DNA of 64,000 nucleotides from Bacteroidota bacterium (GCA_023446155.1 JAEXIT010000017.1:124001-188000); one strand, 5' to 3'; counted from the first letter of the stretch, positions 1-8,643 are shown. Numbers and translations: made by a program. The notes: generated by a model not told the origin, from the letters alone.

Positions 1-128
1 TAAAAACCGTATCTATCAGGCTTTTTTCCTGTAAAAACGGGTAAATGATTTGTTGGTAATTATATAGTAACGTAAAAAAATAGGGTTTAGTATAAAAATT
101 ATCATTTTTTACTTTCCGACCAAATTGG

Positions 129-136
129 TATATTTG
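129..136 (+). promoter_or_regulatory. -7 promoter box of the polyprenyl synthase gene
   Basis: The octamer TATATTTG is an exact match to the Bacteroidota -7 element TAnnTTTG. It ends 6 bases before the ATG at 143, so the transcript probably begins at or next to the start codon. The box also rules out the in-frame TTG at 125 as the start, because that codon lies upstream of the promoter. No clear -33 TTTG is visible; there is only a T-rich stretch around 105-108. Confidence 0.6.
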
Positions 137-142
137 GAACCG

Positions 143-1123
143 ATGAAAATTGTAGAGCAAATAAAACAGCCGATCGGTATGGAAATGGAACTTTTTGAAA
201 AGAAGTTTCATGAATCGATGTCTTCAAAGGTTGCCTTGCTCAACAGAATTACCTACTACATTGTAAATCGTAAAGGGAAACAAATGCGACCAATGTTTGT
301 TTTCTTAACTGCAAAAATGGTTTCCGGTGGTGAAGTAAACGAACGTACGTATCGCGGCGCGTCGGTAATCGAATTAATTCATACGGCTACTTTAGTTCAT
401 GACGACGTAGTAGACGACAGTAACCGTCGTCGCGGCTTTTTTTCGATCAATGCTTTGTGGAAAAACAAAATCGCCGTTTTGGTGGGCGATTACCTCTTGT
501 CTAAAGGATTGTTGCTTTCGATCGATAACAATGACTTCGATTTATTAAAAATCATATCCGTTGCCGTTCGTGAAATGAGTGAAGGGGAGTTGCTTCAGAT
601 TGAAAAAGCAAGACGACTGGATATTACGGAAGATGTTTATTACGAAATCATCCGACAAAAGACAGCGACGCTCATTGCGGCCTGCTGTGCTTTGGGCGCT
701 TGTGCGGTAAAACCCGAAGATGCCGAAGTGGTGGAACGCATGCGAAAATTTGGAGAATTAATAGGAATGGCATTCCAGATCAAAGACGATCTTTTTGACT
801 ATACGGACGATGCTATTGGAAAACCGACGGGAATCGATATCAAAGAACAAAAAATGACCCTTCCGTTGATTTATGCTTTGAACAATTGTACGACCAAAGA
901 AAAAAACTGGTGCATCAATTCAATCAAAAACCATAATAAAGACAAAAAACGCGTTCGCGAAGTCATTGCTTTTGTAAAAGAGCGAAACGGTTTAAGCTAC
1001 GCCGAACAGAAAATGGTGCAATTCCAACAGGAAGCCCTTTCACTACTAAAAAACTTTCCGGATTCGCCTTATAAAAGCGCCCTGACGTTAATGGTGAACT
1101 ACGTGATTGAAAGAAAAAAATAA
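143..1123 (+). CDS. ispB: polyprenyl diphosphate synthase (IspB/IspA-type)
   Basis: This is a trans-isoprenyl diphosphate synthase of 326 residues. It condenses isopentenyl diphosphate onto an allylic primer to make the long chain used for the menaquinone side chain. Both aspartate-rich Mg-binding motifs are visible: DDVVD at residues 87-91 and KDDLFD with aspartates at 215, 216 and 219. The motif GKQMRP near residue 50 is the usual diphosphate-binding segment. The product length (octaprenyl or other) cannot be read from sequence. The ATG at 143 is chosen because the family begins with a short lead before a KQPI-like segment and because a -7 box lies just upstream. The gene appears monocistronic. 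Confidence 0.92.
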   Translation: MKIVEQIKQPIGMEMELFEKKFHESMSSKVALLNRITYYIVNRKGKQMRPMFVFLTAKMVSGGEVNERTYRGASVIELIHTATLVHDDVVDDSNRRRGFFSINALWKNKIAVLVGDYLLSKGLLLSIDNNDFDLLKIISVAVREMSEGELLQIEKARRLDITEDVYYEIIRQKTATLIAACCALGACAVKPEDAEVVERMRKFGELIGMAFQIKDDLFDYTDDAIGKPTGIDIKEQKMTLPLIYALNNCTTKEKNWCINSIKNHNKDKKRVREVIAFVKERNGLSYAEQKMVQFQQEALSLLKNFPDSPYKSALTLMVNYVIERKK

Positions 1124-1258
1124 TTTTTTTAAAAATAATTCTATTGTAAATAGCTGTTTTTCAGTGGTATTTGTGAAATAGAAAACTTTTTTTTGTATCC
1201 CATACAACCATTTAACGGGAATGTCCGTCTATACTAATAGAAACATCTGATAATTATT

Positions 1259-1819
1259 TTGAAAGTAATCAACTTACATCAGGAAGAGAAAGAACTCATC
1301 GCACTGGCAGTCGAAAACAATCGACATGCACAGCACAAGATATATTCGCTTTTTGCTCCGAAGATGTTAAGTGTTTGCCGACAGTATTTAAAAGATGTTC
1401 ATCTGGCGGAAGATGTGATGATCACTGCTTTTATGAAAGTCTTTACCAATTTAAAGGCCTTCGAACACAAAGGCAGTTTTGAAGGATGGATCCGACGGAT
1501 AATGGTTAACGAATGTATCTCACACATCCGGGTACAAAAACCGGTAAAATTTACCGAAGACGAAAGTTATTTTGAAGAGCGGTTTAACGATATCGAAAGC
1601 CAATTGTCGGTAGACGATATCCAGTTTCTGATCGATAATTTACCCGACGGCTACCGTATGGTTTTTAACCTATATGCGATTGAAGGCTATAAGCACCATG
1701 AAATTGGAAAATTGTTGGGAATTAGCGAAGGAACATCAAAATCACAACTTTCGCATGCCCGGAAAATGTTGCAGGAACAAATTAACAAACTAAAAAATTA
1801 TCAAAATGGAACCGAATAA
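1259..1819 (+). CDS. ECF-type RNA polymerase sigma factor
   Basis: This 186-residue sigma-70 family protein has the two-domain ECF layout. Region 2 spans about residues 25-95, with LAEDVMITAFMKVF and the WIRRIMVNECI segment. Region 4 spans about residues 120-180, with LPDGYRMVFNLYAIEGY followed by the helix-turn-helix GISEGTSKSQLSHARKML. The start is TTG at 1259, giving the family-typical MKVINLHQEEK N-terminus. It overlaps the next gene by 14 bases, so the two are translationally coupled. That neighbour is a membrane protein placed like an anti-sigma factor. The signal sensed is not evident from sequence. Confidence 0.9.
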   Translation: MKVINLHQEEKELIALAVENNRHAQHKIYSLFAPKMLSVCRQYLKDVHLAEDVMITAFMKVFTNLKAFEHKGSFEGWIRRIMVNECISHIRVQKPVKFTEDESYFEERFNDIESQLSVDDIQFLIDNLPDGYRMVFNLYAIEGYKHHEIGKLLGISEGTSKSQLSHARKMLQEQINKLKNYQNGTE

Positions 1820-2507
1820 ATTAGAAGGGGATTTCAGAGATAAGTTGAATTCAAGAACGATTCAGCCCTCCGAAATGGCATGGGACAGATTGGATGCAAT
1901 GCTTTCGGTTGCCGAAAAGAAAAAGCCGAAACGCAACTACAAAAAATGGTTTTCTATGGCCGCTGTTTTTGTCGGAATGTTGTTTGTGGGAACGGTATTA
2001 ATGGAACAGCAAAAACAAGAACTGAAAATAAAAGACACTATAAAGTCAATTCCGGCACAGGATTCGATCATATCGGAAACGGAAATCACGACAGAGCCTG
2101 GAACGGAGGCCTCGATTGTTTCGGAACCAGGAACAACGGATCGGAAAGAAATGGCTGCTGTTGTCAAATCGAATGCCAAATCAGCAACAAAAGCGCAATC
2201 GGTTATTGTTGAAGACAAACAAACAGAAATGACGACTCCGGAGGTGCAAATTGTGGACGTAATGCCGCCAAAAGAAATCAAAAAGACAGCGACTATGGTG
2301 GATGCGGAAAGCTTGTTGGCCTCGGTAGAAAAAAACACACCACTAAAAACAAATACGAAAAAAGGGAATGTAAAAGTCGACGCAAATTCCCTGTTAAGTA
2401 CGGTCGAAGGGGAAATTACCACCGAGTATCGCGAAGGGGTGTTTCAGACAATCAACCGGAATTTTAAAACCGTAAAATCGGCAGTAGCCAACCGGAATAC
2501 CGAATAA
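1806..2507 (+). CDS. single-pass membrane protein, possible anti-sigma partner
   Basis: This 233-residue protein has a short cytoplasmic N-terminus, a basic stretch (KKPKRNYKK), one transmembrane helix at about residues 48-66 and a long Thr/Lys/Glu-rich, probably disordered periplasmic region. Near the C-terminus two 11-residue copies of the pattern VDAxSLLxxVE occur at about residues 161 and 192. Its start lies inside the sigma factor gene, which is the usual position of an anti-sigma factor, but no zinc-binding anti-sigma (HxxxCxxC) motif or FecR-like domain is visible. The role as sigma regulator is therefore inferred from context only. Confidence 0.7.
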   Translation: MEPNKLEGDFRDKLNSRTIQPSEMAWDRLDAMLSVAEKKKPKRNYKKWFSMAAVFVGMLFVGTVLMEQQKQELKIKDTIKSIPAQDSIISETEITTEPGTEASIVSEPGTTDRKEMAAVVKSNAKSATKAQSVIVEDKQTEMTTPEVQIVDVMPPKEIKKTATMVDAESLLASVEKNTPLKTNTKKGNVKVDANSLLSTVEGEITTEYREGVFQTINRNFKTVKSAVANRNTE

Positions 2508-2543
2508 ATCAATCAACAAATCGAATAGTTAAAATTTAGAATT

Positions 2544-3590
2544 ATGCAAAAAATTATTTTTTATGTAGTGGCTTTCGTGTGCCTTGCAGTGACGAAAATC
2601 CACGCTCAGGAAACCTTTGAAAATCGGGCTAAAGTAATTGCAGCCAATATTGAAAAAATCACCAAAGAAGAAAAGGCTATCTTAAAAAACAAGGTGGATA
2701 GTATAAATGCCCGATGGGAGCAAAATCAGATTACCCGTGAAGAAGCCGATGCGCAGAAATTGGAAGCGGCCAATTACCACGCCAAGCGAATTGAAGAGCG
2801 TGTGGCTATGGAAGAAGCCAGTTTAAACCTGTTGGTTAAAGAGCAGGTGGATGGTAAAATCAAAGAGCGCGATACGGTGACAGTAGGAGACGAAGAAGGC
2901 TATTTCCAATTAAAATATAAAAAAGGAAGAAATAAATTCAAATCCGGCGAAAGAAGAACGACAACCCAATTGGTCGTAGCAGGCGGTGTAAACAATGTAG
3001 TAAGCGATGGTGCTTTGGCAAATTCGAAATTCAGATATTGGGGGTCCCATTTTTATGAAGTCGGATTAACACTGAATACCCGTTTGATGAAAGAAGACAA
3101 CTTGTTGCATTTAAAATACGGATTTTCGGCGGTATACAACAACCTGCGACCATCCGATAACAAGTACTTTGTGAAAAACTACGATCAAACCGAACTGGTA
3201 CAGTCGGCAACATGGTTAAAAGAATCCCGATTCCGTAACGTCCAATTGATTTTTCCGGTGCATTTGGAATTCGATTTCACACCGGTTAAAACCAACGATA
3301 AAGGAGAAAAGATTTTTAGAACACACCAAAAAGCGCGTATGGGTATCGGAGGATACATCGGTGCGAATCTGAGAACCAATCAGTTTTTGGAATACGAACG
3401 CGATGGTTATGATATTGAAGAAACCCAAAACAGCGGATTTAATACCAATGGTTTTGTTTACGGGTTGAGCACCTATGTAGGATACCGTTCGATGTCGTTA
3501 TATTTAAAATATGATCTGAATCCGTTGTTTAAAGATAATGCGATGAAACAAAATAATATTTCATTGGGACTTCGTTTTGACTTCAATTAA
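2544..3590 (+). CDS. secreted protein with coiled-coil N-terminus and beta-barrel-like C-terminus
   Basis: This 348-residue protein starts with a signal peptide of about 21 residues ending in HAQ. A Lys/Glu-rich helical stretch follows at about residues 25-115. The C-terminal half alternates aromatic and polar residues and ends in GLRFDFN, as in outer membrane beta-barrels. It lies 36 bases after the anti-sigma-like gene and shares its strand, so sigma factor, membrane protein and outer membrane protein look like one transcription unit closed by the hairpin at 3619-3650. I do not recognise a named family. Confidence 0.75.
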   Translation: MQKIIFYVVAFVCLAVTKIHAQETFENRAKVIAANIEKITKEEKAILKNKVDSINARWEQNQITREEADAQKLEAANYHAKRIEERVAMEEASLNLLVKEQVDGKIKERDTVTVGDEEGYFQLKYKKGRNKFKSGERRTTTQLVVAGGVNNVVSDGALANSKFRYWGSHFYEVGLTLNTRLMKEDNLLHLKYGFSAVYNNLRPSDNKYFVKNYDQTELVQSATWLKESRFRNVQLIFPVHLEFDFTPVKTNDKGEKIFRTHQKARMGIGGYIGANLRTNQFLEYERDGYDIEETQNSGFNTNGFVYGLSTYVGYRSMSLYLKYDLNPLFKDNAMKQNNISLGLRFDFN

Positions 3591-3618
3591 AGTTTAGGTT
3601 AGTTATACTTTTTTTATC

Positions 3619-3650
3619 AGGTGCTCGTATCGGGCACCTTTTGTTTTTTT
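3619..3650 (+). terminator. intrinsic terminator after the sigma factor operon
   Basis: An 8-base stem (AGGTGCTC pairing with GGGCACCT, one G-U) with a 5-base loop is followed by a T-rich run. It sits between the operon that ends at 3590 and the dnaG promoter. Confidence 0.8.
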
Positions 3651-3661
3651 AGCGGATACAC

Positions 3662-3695
3662 TTTTGTACAATATGCTTCCAGTATTGTATCTTTG
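3662..3695 (+). promoter_or_regulatory. dnaG promoter (-33 TTTTG and -7 TATCTTTG)
   Basis: TTTTG at 3662-3666 and TATCTTTG at 3688-3695 are spaced by 21 bases, a good fit to the Bacteroidota -33/-7 consensus. The ATG at 3703 is only 8 bases beyond the end of the -7 box, so the mRNA probably has little or no leader. The promoter also excludes the in-frame ATGs at 3664 and 3673 as starts. Confidence 0.7.
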
Positions 3696-3702
3696 TCGGA
3701 CT

Positions 3703-5685
3703 ATGATTGCACAGAATACTATAGATACCGTTTTTGAAACAGCCCGGGTTGAGGAAGTAATTGGCGATTTTGTCCAGTTAAAACGAGCAGGAAGTAACCT
3801 GAAAGGGTTGAGTCCGTTTGTAGACGAAAAGTCACCGTCTTTTATGGTCTCACCGGTAAAACAGATCTGGAAAGATTTTAGTTCCGGAAAAGGGGGGAAT
3901 GTAGTGACGTTTCTGATGGAGCACGAACATTTTTCGTATCCGGAAGCCATTCGCTATCTGGCTAAGAAATACAATATCGAGATAGAGGAAACGGAGCAAT
4001 CGAATGAAGAAAAGGAGGAAGCCAATGAAAAGGAAAGTATGTACCTGGTTTCCGAGTTTGCCCAGCAATATTTTCACAATATCCTGACCCTGTCGGAAGA
4101 AGGGAAAGCTATTGGCTATTCTTATTTTAAGGAAAGAGGATTTACCGCCGAAACCATTAAAAAATTCGGATTGGGGTATTCGCCCGAAACCTGGGATGCT
4201 TTTACCAAAGAAGCACTTGGAAAGGGATATCGTCTGGAGTATTTAGACAAAACCGGACTAACAATAGTAAAAGACGACAAGCAATTCGACCGTTTTAAAG
4301 GGCGGGTGATGTTTCCGATACAGAGTATGTCTGGACGGGTATTGGGATTTGGAGGTCGTATCTTGACGAACGATAAAAAAGCGGCCAAATACCTCAACTC
4401 GCCCGAAAGTGAGATTTACCATAAGAGTAAAGTATTATATGGCATTTTTCATGCCAAGCAGGCTATTGCCAAGCTGGATAACTGTTATCTGGTAGAAGGT
4501 TATACGGATGTCATCCAGTTCAACCAGGCCGGAATCGAAAATGTTGTTGCTTCGTCCGGTACGGCTTTAACACCGGATCAGATCCGATTGGTAAACCGTC
4601 TGACCAAAAATATTACCGTTCTTTTTGACGGTGATGCCGCCGGTTTGCGTGCGTCTATACGTGGTGTGGATCTTATCCTGGAAGCCGGAATGAATGTAAA
4701 AGTATGTTCGTTTCCGGATGGGGAAGACCCGGATAGTTTTGCCAAAAAGACGCCTTATGATGAATTGGTGCGCTATCTGGACGAAAATGCCAAGGATTTT
4801 ATCCAGTTTAAAGCCTCGCTTTTAATGCGGGAAACGGGTAACGATCCGATTAAAAAAGCGGAACTCATCCGCGATATGGTGACGAGTATTTCCAAAATTC
4901 CGGATCGGATTAAACGCGAAGTATACCTACAGGAATGTTCCCGTATTATGGACATTTCAGAACAGGTTTTGGTTGATACACTGGCGCAAATGGTACAAAA
5001 AGATGTAGCCGATGCGGGGAAAAAACTAAAACAGGAACAAAAAGAAAAGGTTTTCGAAGTAGTTAAAAACCAGGAAGGAATGCAGGCATCCAAAGTAGAT
5101 GTACTGTACGAGCTGGAACGTAAACTAATCGAAATCCTGTTGCTATATGGGAATGCTGTAGAGGAATTTGAAGATGTGACGCTCAAAACGAATGAAGAAG
5201 GGGAGATGTCGGAAGTGAGCGAAATGAATAATTATAAAGTGTACCACCGTATTTACCTGAGTTTACAGGAGGATGAGGTTGAGTTGGCGAACGATTCGTT
5301 CCGGGCAATTTATAATCACCTGATCAATTATTACCATCAGAATGAAACCTTCGAAATAGAGCAGTATTTAATGCGACTGGAGCCGGAATTGGCGCGTGAG
5401 GTAACCAATATCTTAATGGAAGAGGAACGCGAAACCTTGCATAATTGGGAAATACAGCAGATCATCGTAAAACAAAAAAACCAAACGATAAGTCAATACG
5501 TTTCAGAAACCATACTGACTTTACGTTGGTTTTTAGTGGACCGGATTATCAATGATCTTAAAAACTCCCTTAATATGGAAGTGACGGCAGATAATTCCGA
5601 GATTCTAATGATGGCAGTTGACTACCAAAAATTAATTAATACATTTTCAAAAAAGCTGGGGCGCGTGATGTCGCGTTACAGCTAG
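3703..5685 (+). CDS. dnaG: DNA primase
   Basis: DnaG synthesises RNA primers for replication with the DnaB helicase. The protein has 660 residues. The N-terminal CHC2-like domain covers about residues 1-100, the catalytic core follows, and the TOPRIM domain contains EGYTDV and DGDAAG with its metal-binding acidic residues. A long helical C-terminal part is expected to bind the helicase. The zinc ribbon is odd: at the four positions where zinc-binding primases have Cys, His, Cys and Cys, this protein has Ser37, Val40, Asp58 and Ser61, while the surrounding EKSPSF and GKGGN motifs remain. The domain therefore probably folds without zinc. The start at 3703 gives the conserved N-terminus IDTVFETARVEEVIGDFV. 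The stop codon overlaps that of the convergent response regulator by 4 bases. Confidence 0.97.
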   Translation: MIAQNTIDTVFETARVEEVIGDFVQLKRAGSNLKGLSPFVDEKSPSFMVSPVKQIWKDFSSGKGGNVVTFLMEHEHFSYPEAIRYLAKKYNIEIEETEQSNEEKEEANEKESMYLVSEFAQQYFHNILTLSEEGKAIGYSYFKERGFTAETIKKFGLGYSPETWDAFTKEALGKGYRLEYLDKTGLTIVKDDKQFDRFKGRVMFPIQSMSGRVLGFGGRILTNDKKAAKYLNSPESEIYHKSKVLYGIFHAKQAIAKLDNCYLVEGYTDVIQFNQAGIENVVASSGTALTPDQIRLVNRLTKNITVLFDGDAAGLRASIRGVDLILEAGMNVKVCSFPDGEDPDSFAKKTPYDELVRYLDENAKDFIQFKASLLMRETGNDPIKKAELIRDMVTSISKIPDRIKREVYLQECSRIMDISEQVLVDTLAQMVQKDVADAGKKLKQEQKEKVFEVVKNQEGMQASKVDVLYELERKLIEILLLYGNAVEEFEDVTLKTNEEGEMSEVSEMNNYKVYHRIYLSLQEDEVELANDSFRAIYNHLINYYHQNETFEIEQYLMRLEPELAREVTNILMEEERETLHNWEIQQIIVKQKNQTISQYVSETILTLRWFLVDRIINDLKNSLNMEVTADNSEILMMAVDYQKLINTFSKKLGRVMSRYS

Positions 5686-6311
5686 ACAATTTCTAATGTT
5701 TTGGCCTTATTAACCAGGTCAACCAGATTCGTTACATGTAATTTGGTTAATAAACGAAGCTTGTAGGTGCTAATTGTTTTCTCATTTAAATTCAACAGTT
5801 TGGCAATCTCCTTGTTTTTCTTTCCATCGCTTAAATAGCGTAATACTTCGATTTCCCGGGATGATAATTTGCGGTAAAGTCTGTCAGTTTTACGTCCTTT
5901 GTTTAGAAGTGCAAGGTTTTTACGAACGGCCTCACTAAAGATAATGTTCCCGACAAAGACGCTTTTTATGGCAAACTCTAATTCTTCCAGTTTCGAGTTT
6001 TTATGCATATAGGCCGAAACACCGGCTTTTAATGCATTGGGTGCGTAAATTTGTTCAGCTAAATTTGTAAAAATAACAATCTTAGTGTTCGGGTACTCTT
6101 TGGTTAAGGTTTTAACGGTGCTAATGCTGGTTAAACCGTCCAATTCCAAATCTAAAACAACGACATCTACGTTTTTTTTTCGTAGTAATTCCTCCAGGCC
6201 ATATAAATTACTAACAACTCCGACAAAATTGATCTCCGAATTATCCTTGAAAAAGGACTTCACCCCATACTGAACGACGGGATGATTATCTGCTAAACAA
6301 ACTTTTATCAT
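5682..6311 (-). CDS. NarL/FixJ-type response regulator
   Basis: This 209-residue two-domain regulator has an N-terminal receiver domain (about 1-120) with the phospho-acceptor Asp54 in VVVLDLELDG and the acidic pocket reduced to Asp8-Asn9. The C-terminal LuxR-type helix-turn-helix (about 145-205) contains LSSREIEVLRYLSDG and KEIAKLLNLNEKTISTYK. No histidine kinase gene is next to it, so it is an orphan here. The ATG at 6311 is preferred to the TTG at 6317. Its stop shares the tetranucleotide CTAG with the convergent dnaG stop. Confidence 0.9.
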   Translation of the reverse strand: MIKVCLADNHPVVQYGVKSFFKDNSEINFVGVVSNLYGLEELLRKKNVDVVVLDLELDGLTSISTVKTLTKEYPNTKIVIFTNLAEQIYAPNALKAGVSAYMHKNSKLEELEFAIKSVFVGNIIFSEAVRKNLALLNKGRKTDRLYRKLSSREIEVLRYLSDGKKNKEIAKLLNLNEKTISTYKLRLLTKLHVTNLVDLVNKAKTLEIV

Positions 6312-6388
6312 CTTCAATAGGTTTTAATAGTAATTATCTGTAAAGTTACTAAAAAAAATATAAACGATTGATAATCAGTGAAAGAAAA

Positions 6389-7195
6389 TTATTTCAAATC
6401 TTCCGGGATGTTACAAACCGGTATTGGGTTCATTTTGTGTTGGTTAGCAGTGTTAAGTCTTCGGTAAATTCTCATAACTTCGTGTTCTCTTCCTACAAAA
6501 TCGTTTTCAGTCTTACCATTTTTGTATGCTAGCATAGCAAATTCCAATTCATCGTAGCTTGCACCCAACTGATCTTCATCACTTCGATCGTCTCCAAACA
6601 GACCGTCTGTAGGTTTTGCCTGAATAATGCTATCGGGTACGTTCAGGTATTGTGCCAGTAAACGAACTTCCGATTTCATCAGGTCGGCAATCGGACTTAC
6701 ATCAACACCGCCATCACCGTACTTGGTGAAAAAGCCTACGCCGAAATCTTCGATCTTATTCCCGGTCCCGGCAACCAAAGCACTGTGCAATCCGGCAAAA
6801 TAGTAAAGGGTGGTCATCCGTAGTCGGGCGCGTGTATTGGCTAAGGTTAGGTTTAAAATGGCTTCGTTGTCTGAAGAAGGGACTTGTTGTTTGAAGTTTT
6901 CAAAAACCGGTGTCAGATCGGAAATCACACTGGATACATTTTCAAAATGCTTTTTTAGTCGCTCAATATGTTCCTGACCTCTTGAAACCTGACTGGCGGC
7001 CTGGTGGATTGGCATTTCTACACATAAAGTCGGCAAACCGGTCTGTGCACATAGTGTTGAGGTTACTGCCGAATCGATTCCGCCGGATATACCCACAACA
7101 AAACCTTTAACCCGGGCCTGGGAGGCATAATCTTTTAACCAGTTTACAATATGAAGGTTGATTTTTTCAGCTTGGAAGGAGTTTGTATGCGCCAT
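6389..7195 (-). CDS. nadE: NAD+ synthase, ammonia-dependent
   Basis: NadE converts nicotinic acid adenine dinucleotide to NAD+ using ATP and ammonia, the last step of NAD biosynthesis. The 268-residue protein has the adenylation P-loop SGGIDSAV near residue 40 and the conserved segment GTGNKIEDFGVGFFTKYGDG. It has no N-terminal glutaminase domain, which fits the short NH3-dependent class. It is transcribed divergently from gldB, an arrangement common in flavobacteria. Confidence 0.95.
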   Translation of the reverse strand: MAHTNSFQAEKINLHIVNWLKDYASQARVKGFVVGISGGIDSAVTSTLCAQTGLPTLCVEMPIHQAASQVSRGQEHIERLKKHFENVSSVISDLTPVFENFKQQVPSSDNEAILNLTLANTRARLRMTTLYYFAGLHSALVAGTGNKIEDFGVGFFTKYGDGGVDVSPIADLMKSEVRLLAQYLNVPDSIIQAKPTDGLFGDDRSDEDQLGASYDELEFAMLAYKNGKTENDFVGREHEVMRIYRRLNTANQHKMNPIPVCNIPEDLK

Positions 7196-7230
7196 AGAAA
7201 TATTATGAAGATTTTATAAAACGGTAATGT

Positions 7231-7238
7231 TATATTTG
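7231..7238 (+). promoter_or_regulatory. candidate -7 box for gldBC
   Basis: TATATTTG matches TAnnTTTG exactly in the nadE/gldB intergenic region, on the gldB strand. It would give a leader of about 100 bases. No good -33 TTTG is seen, so the call is tentative. Confidence 0.4.
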
Positions 7239-7345
7239 CAAAAAAATTAGTGCTATAAAAGTAACAAAAAAATGGCCGTGTTTGTTTGAGTGATCAAATC
7301 AAAAAAAACAACAGGGCTAAAACGCAATTATAAATTCACAGAGAC

Positions 7346-8305
7346 ATGAAAAAATATTTGACAGGGGTTTTTATGGTTTTGGTGCTGATCGCCTGTAAAA
7401 AGGAAGATAAAGTGGCAAAGGAAGTGGATAAGATCCCGGTGAAGGTAGAAATCAAACGATTTGATAAGGTTTTTTATGAATCTCCGGTTTCCGATTTTCC
7501 AAAAATCAAGCAGGAATTCCATTATTTCTTCCCGGCAGGAAATCCCGATTCGGTTTGGACCAATAGAATGCAAAATCCGTTAAACCGCGAGTTGTACAAC
7601 GAGGTGAAGAAAAAATACCCGAACAACAACGCCTTCGAAGGGGATCTGGTCGATTTGTTCAAGCATATTCAATACTACTTCCCGGAATATAAAACACCAC
7701 AAGTAGTGACGCTGATATCGGAAATGGATTATGAAAACAAAGCTATTTTTGCAGATAGTCTTGTGATCATCTCATTAGATATGTATCTGGGGAAAGACAA
7801 TCGCTTGTATGAATTTCCACAGTATTACAAACAAAACTTCGAACCGTCGCAAATGATGCCGGATATCGTGGCGAGTTTGGCGGCTAAAAAAATAAAGGCT
7901 ACGGACGATCGCTCTTTGTTGGCACAAATGATCTATTTTGGCAAGGAGTTGTACATGAAAGACCTGTTGCTACCGGATATGTCGGATGCAGATAAAATTG
8001 CGTATACCGAAGAGCAGCTAAAATGGTGTCAGGAAAACGAATCGGAAATGTGGAAGTACCTGGTTAACGAAAAATTGTTGTATGATACCAATCCAAAACT
8101 AACGCAGCGATTTATATCGACGGCTCCTTTTTCGAAATTCTATCTGGAAATTGATGCTGAATCACCCGGAAGAGTGGGAACTTGGTTGGGATGGCAGATA
8201 GTACGTTCGTATATGAAAAACAACCCGGAGGTTAATCTGCAACAATTACTGGTGACCGATGCAAAAGAAATATTTGATAACTCAAAATACAAACCCAAAA
8301 AATAA
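7346..8305 (+). CDS. gldB: gliding motility lipoprotein GldB
   Basis: GldB is a lipoprotein required for gliding and linked to type IX secretion in flavobacteria. The 319-residue protein starts with a lipoprotein signal peptide whose lipobox LIAC places the acylated cysteine at residue 17, followed by a charged KKEDK stretch. The body contains no enzyme motif that I recognise. Identification rests on the lipobox, length, the recognisable N-terminal sequence and the tight linkage to gldC. The gldB stop and gldC start share one base (TAATG). Confidence 0.9.
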   Translation: MKKYLTGVFMVLVLIACKKEDKVAKEVDKIPVKVEIKRFDKVFYESPVSDFPKIKQEFHYFFPAGNPDSVWTNRMQNPLNRELYNEVKKKYPNNNAFEGDLVDLFKHIQYYFPEYKTPQVVTLISEMDYENKAIFADSLVIISLDMYLGKDNRLYEFPQYYKQNFEPSQMMPDIVASLAAKKIKATDDRSLLAQMIYFGKELYMKDLLLPDMSDADKIAYTEEQLKWCQENESEMWKYLVNEKLLYDTNPKLTQRFISTAPFSKFYLEIDAESPGRVGTWLGWQIVRSYMKNNPEVNLQQLLVTDAKEIFDNSKYKPKK

Positions 8306-8643
8306 TGGCAAAGAATTTTAAATCCGAAATAAAAATACAAATCGAACTGGACGAAAACCGCGTACCGGAAAAATTAAAATGGAAAGCGCAGGATGGTGGT
8401 GTAGAAGCAGCTGAGGCGAAAGCAATGTTGTTGGCAATGTGGGATAGTAAAGCGCAGGAGACTCTACAGATTAACCTGTGGACAAAAGATATGCCGGTAG
8501 ATGAAATGAAAGTATTTTTTCATCAGACTTTAGTCGCTATGGCGGATACCTATCATCGTGCTACCGACGACGAGAAGATGACGGATACCATGCGGGATTT
8601 CTGTGATTACTTTGCGGAAAAGTTGGAGTTGGGTAAAAAATAA
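8305..8643 (+). CDS. gldC: gliding motility protein GldC
   Basis: This is a small soluble protein of 112 residues with no signal peptide. It is the known partner encoded directly after gldB; in F. johnsoniae loss of gldC reduces but does not abolish gliding. Its start overlaps the gldB stop by one base, so translation is coupled. A bidirectional terminator follows. Confidence 0.9.
   Translation: MAKNFKSEIKIQIELDENRVPEKLKWKAQDGGVEAAEAKAMLLAMWDSKAQETLQINLWTKDMPVDEMKVFFHQTLVAMADTYHRATDDEKMTDTMRDFCDYFAEKLELGKK

Noticed and set aside
1937..2422. 161-codon open frame antisense to the putative anti-sigma gene
   Set aside because: Serine/threonine-rich composition arises from reading a Lys/Glu/Thr-rich gene backwards; no start context or homology-like motifs.
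4773..5186. 137-codon open frame antisense to dnaG
   Set aside because: Ser-rich shadow of the coding strand with no promoter or motif.
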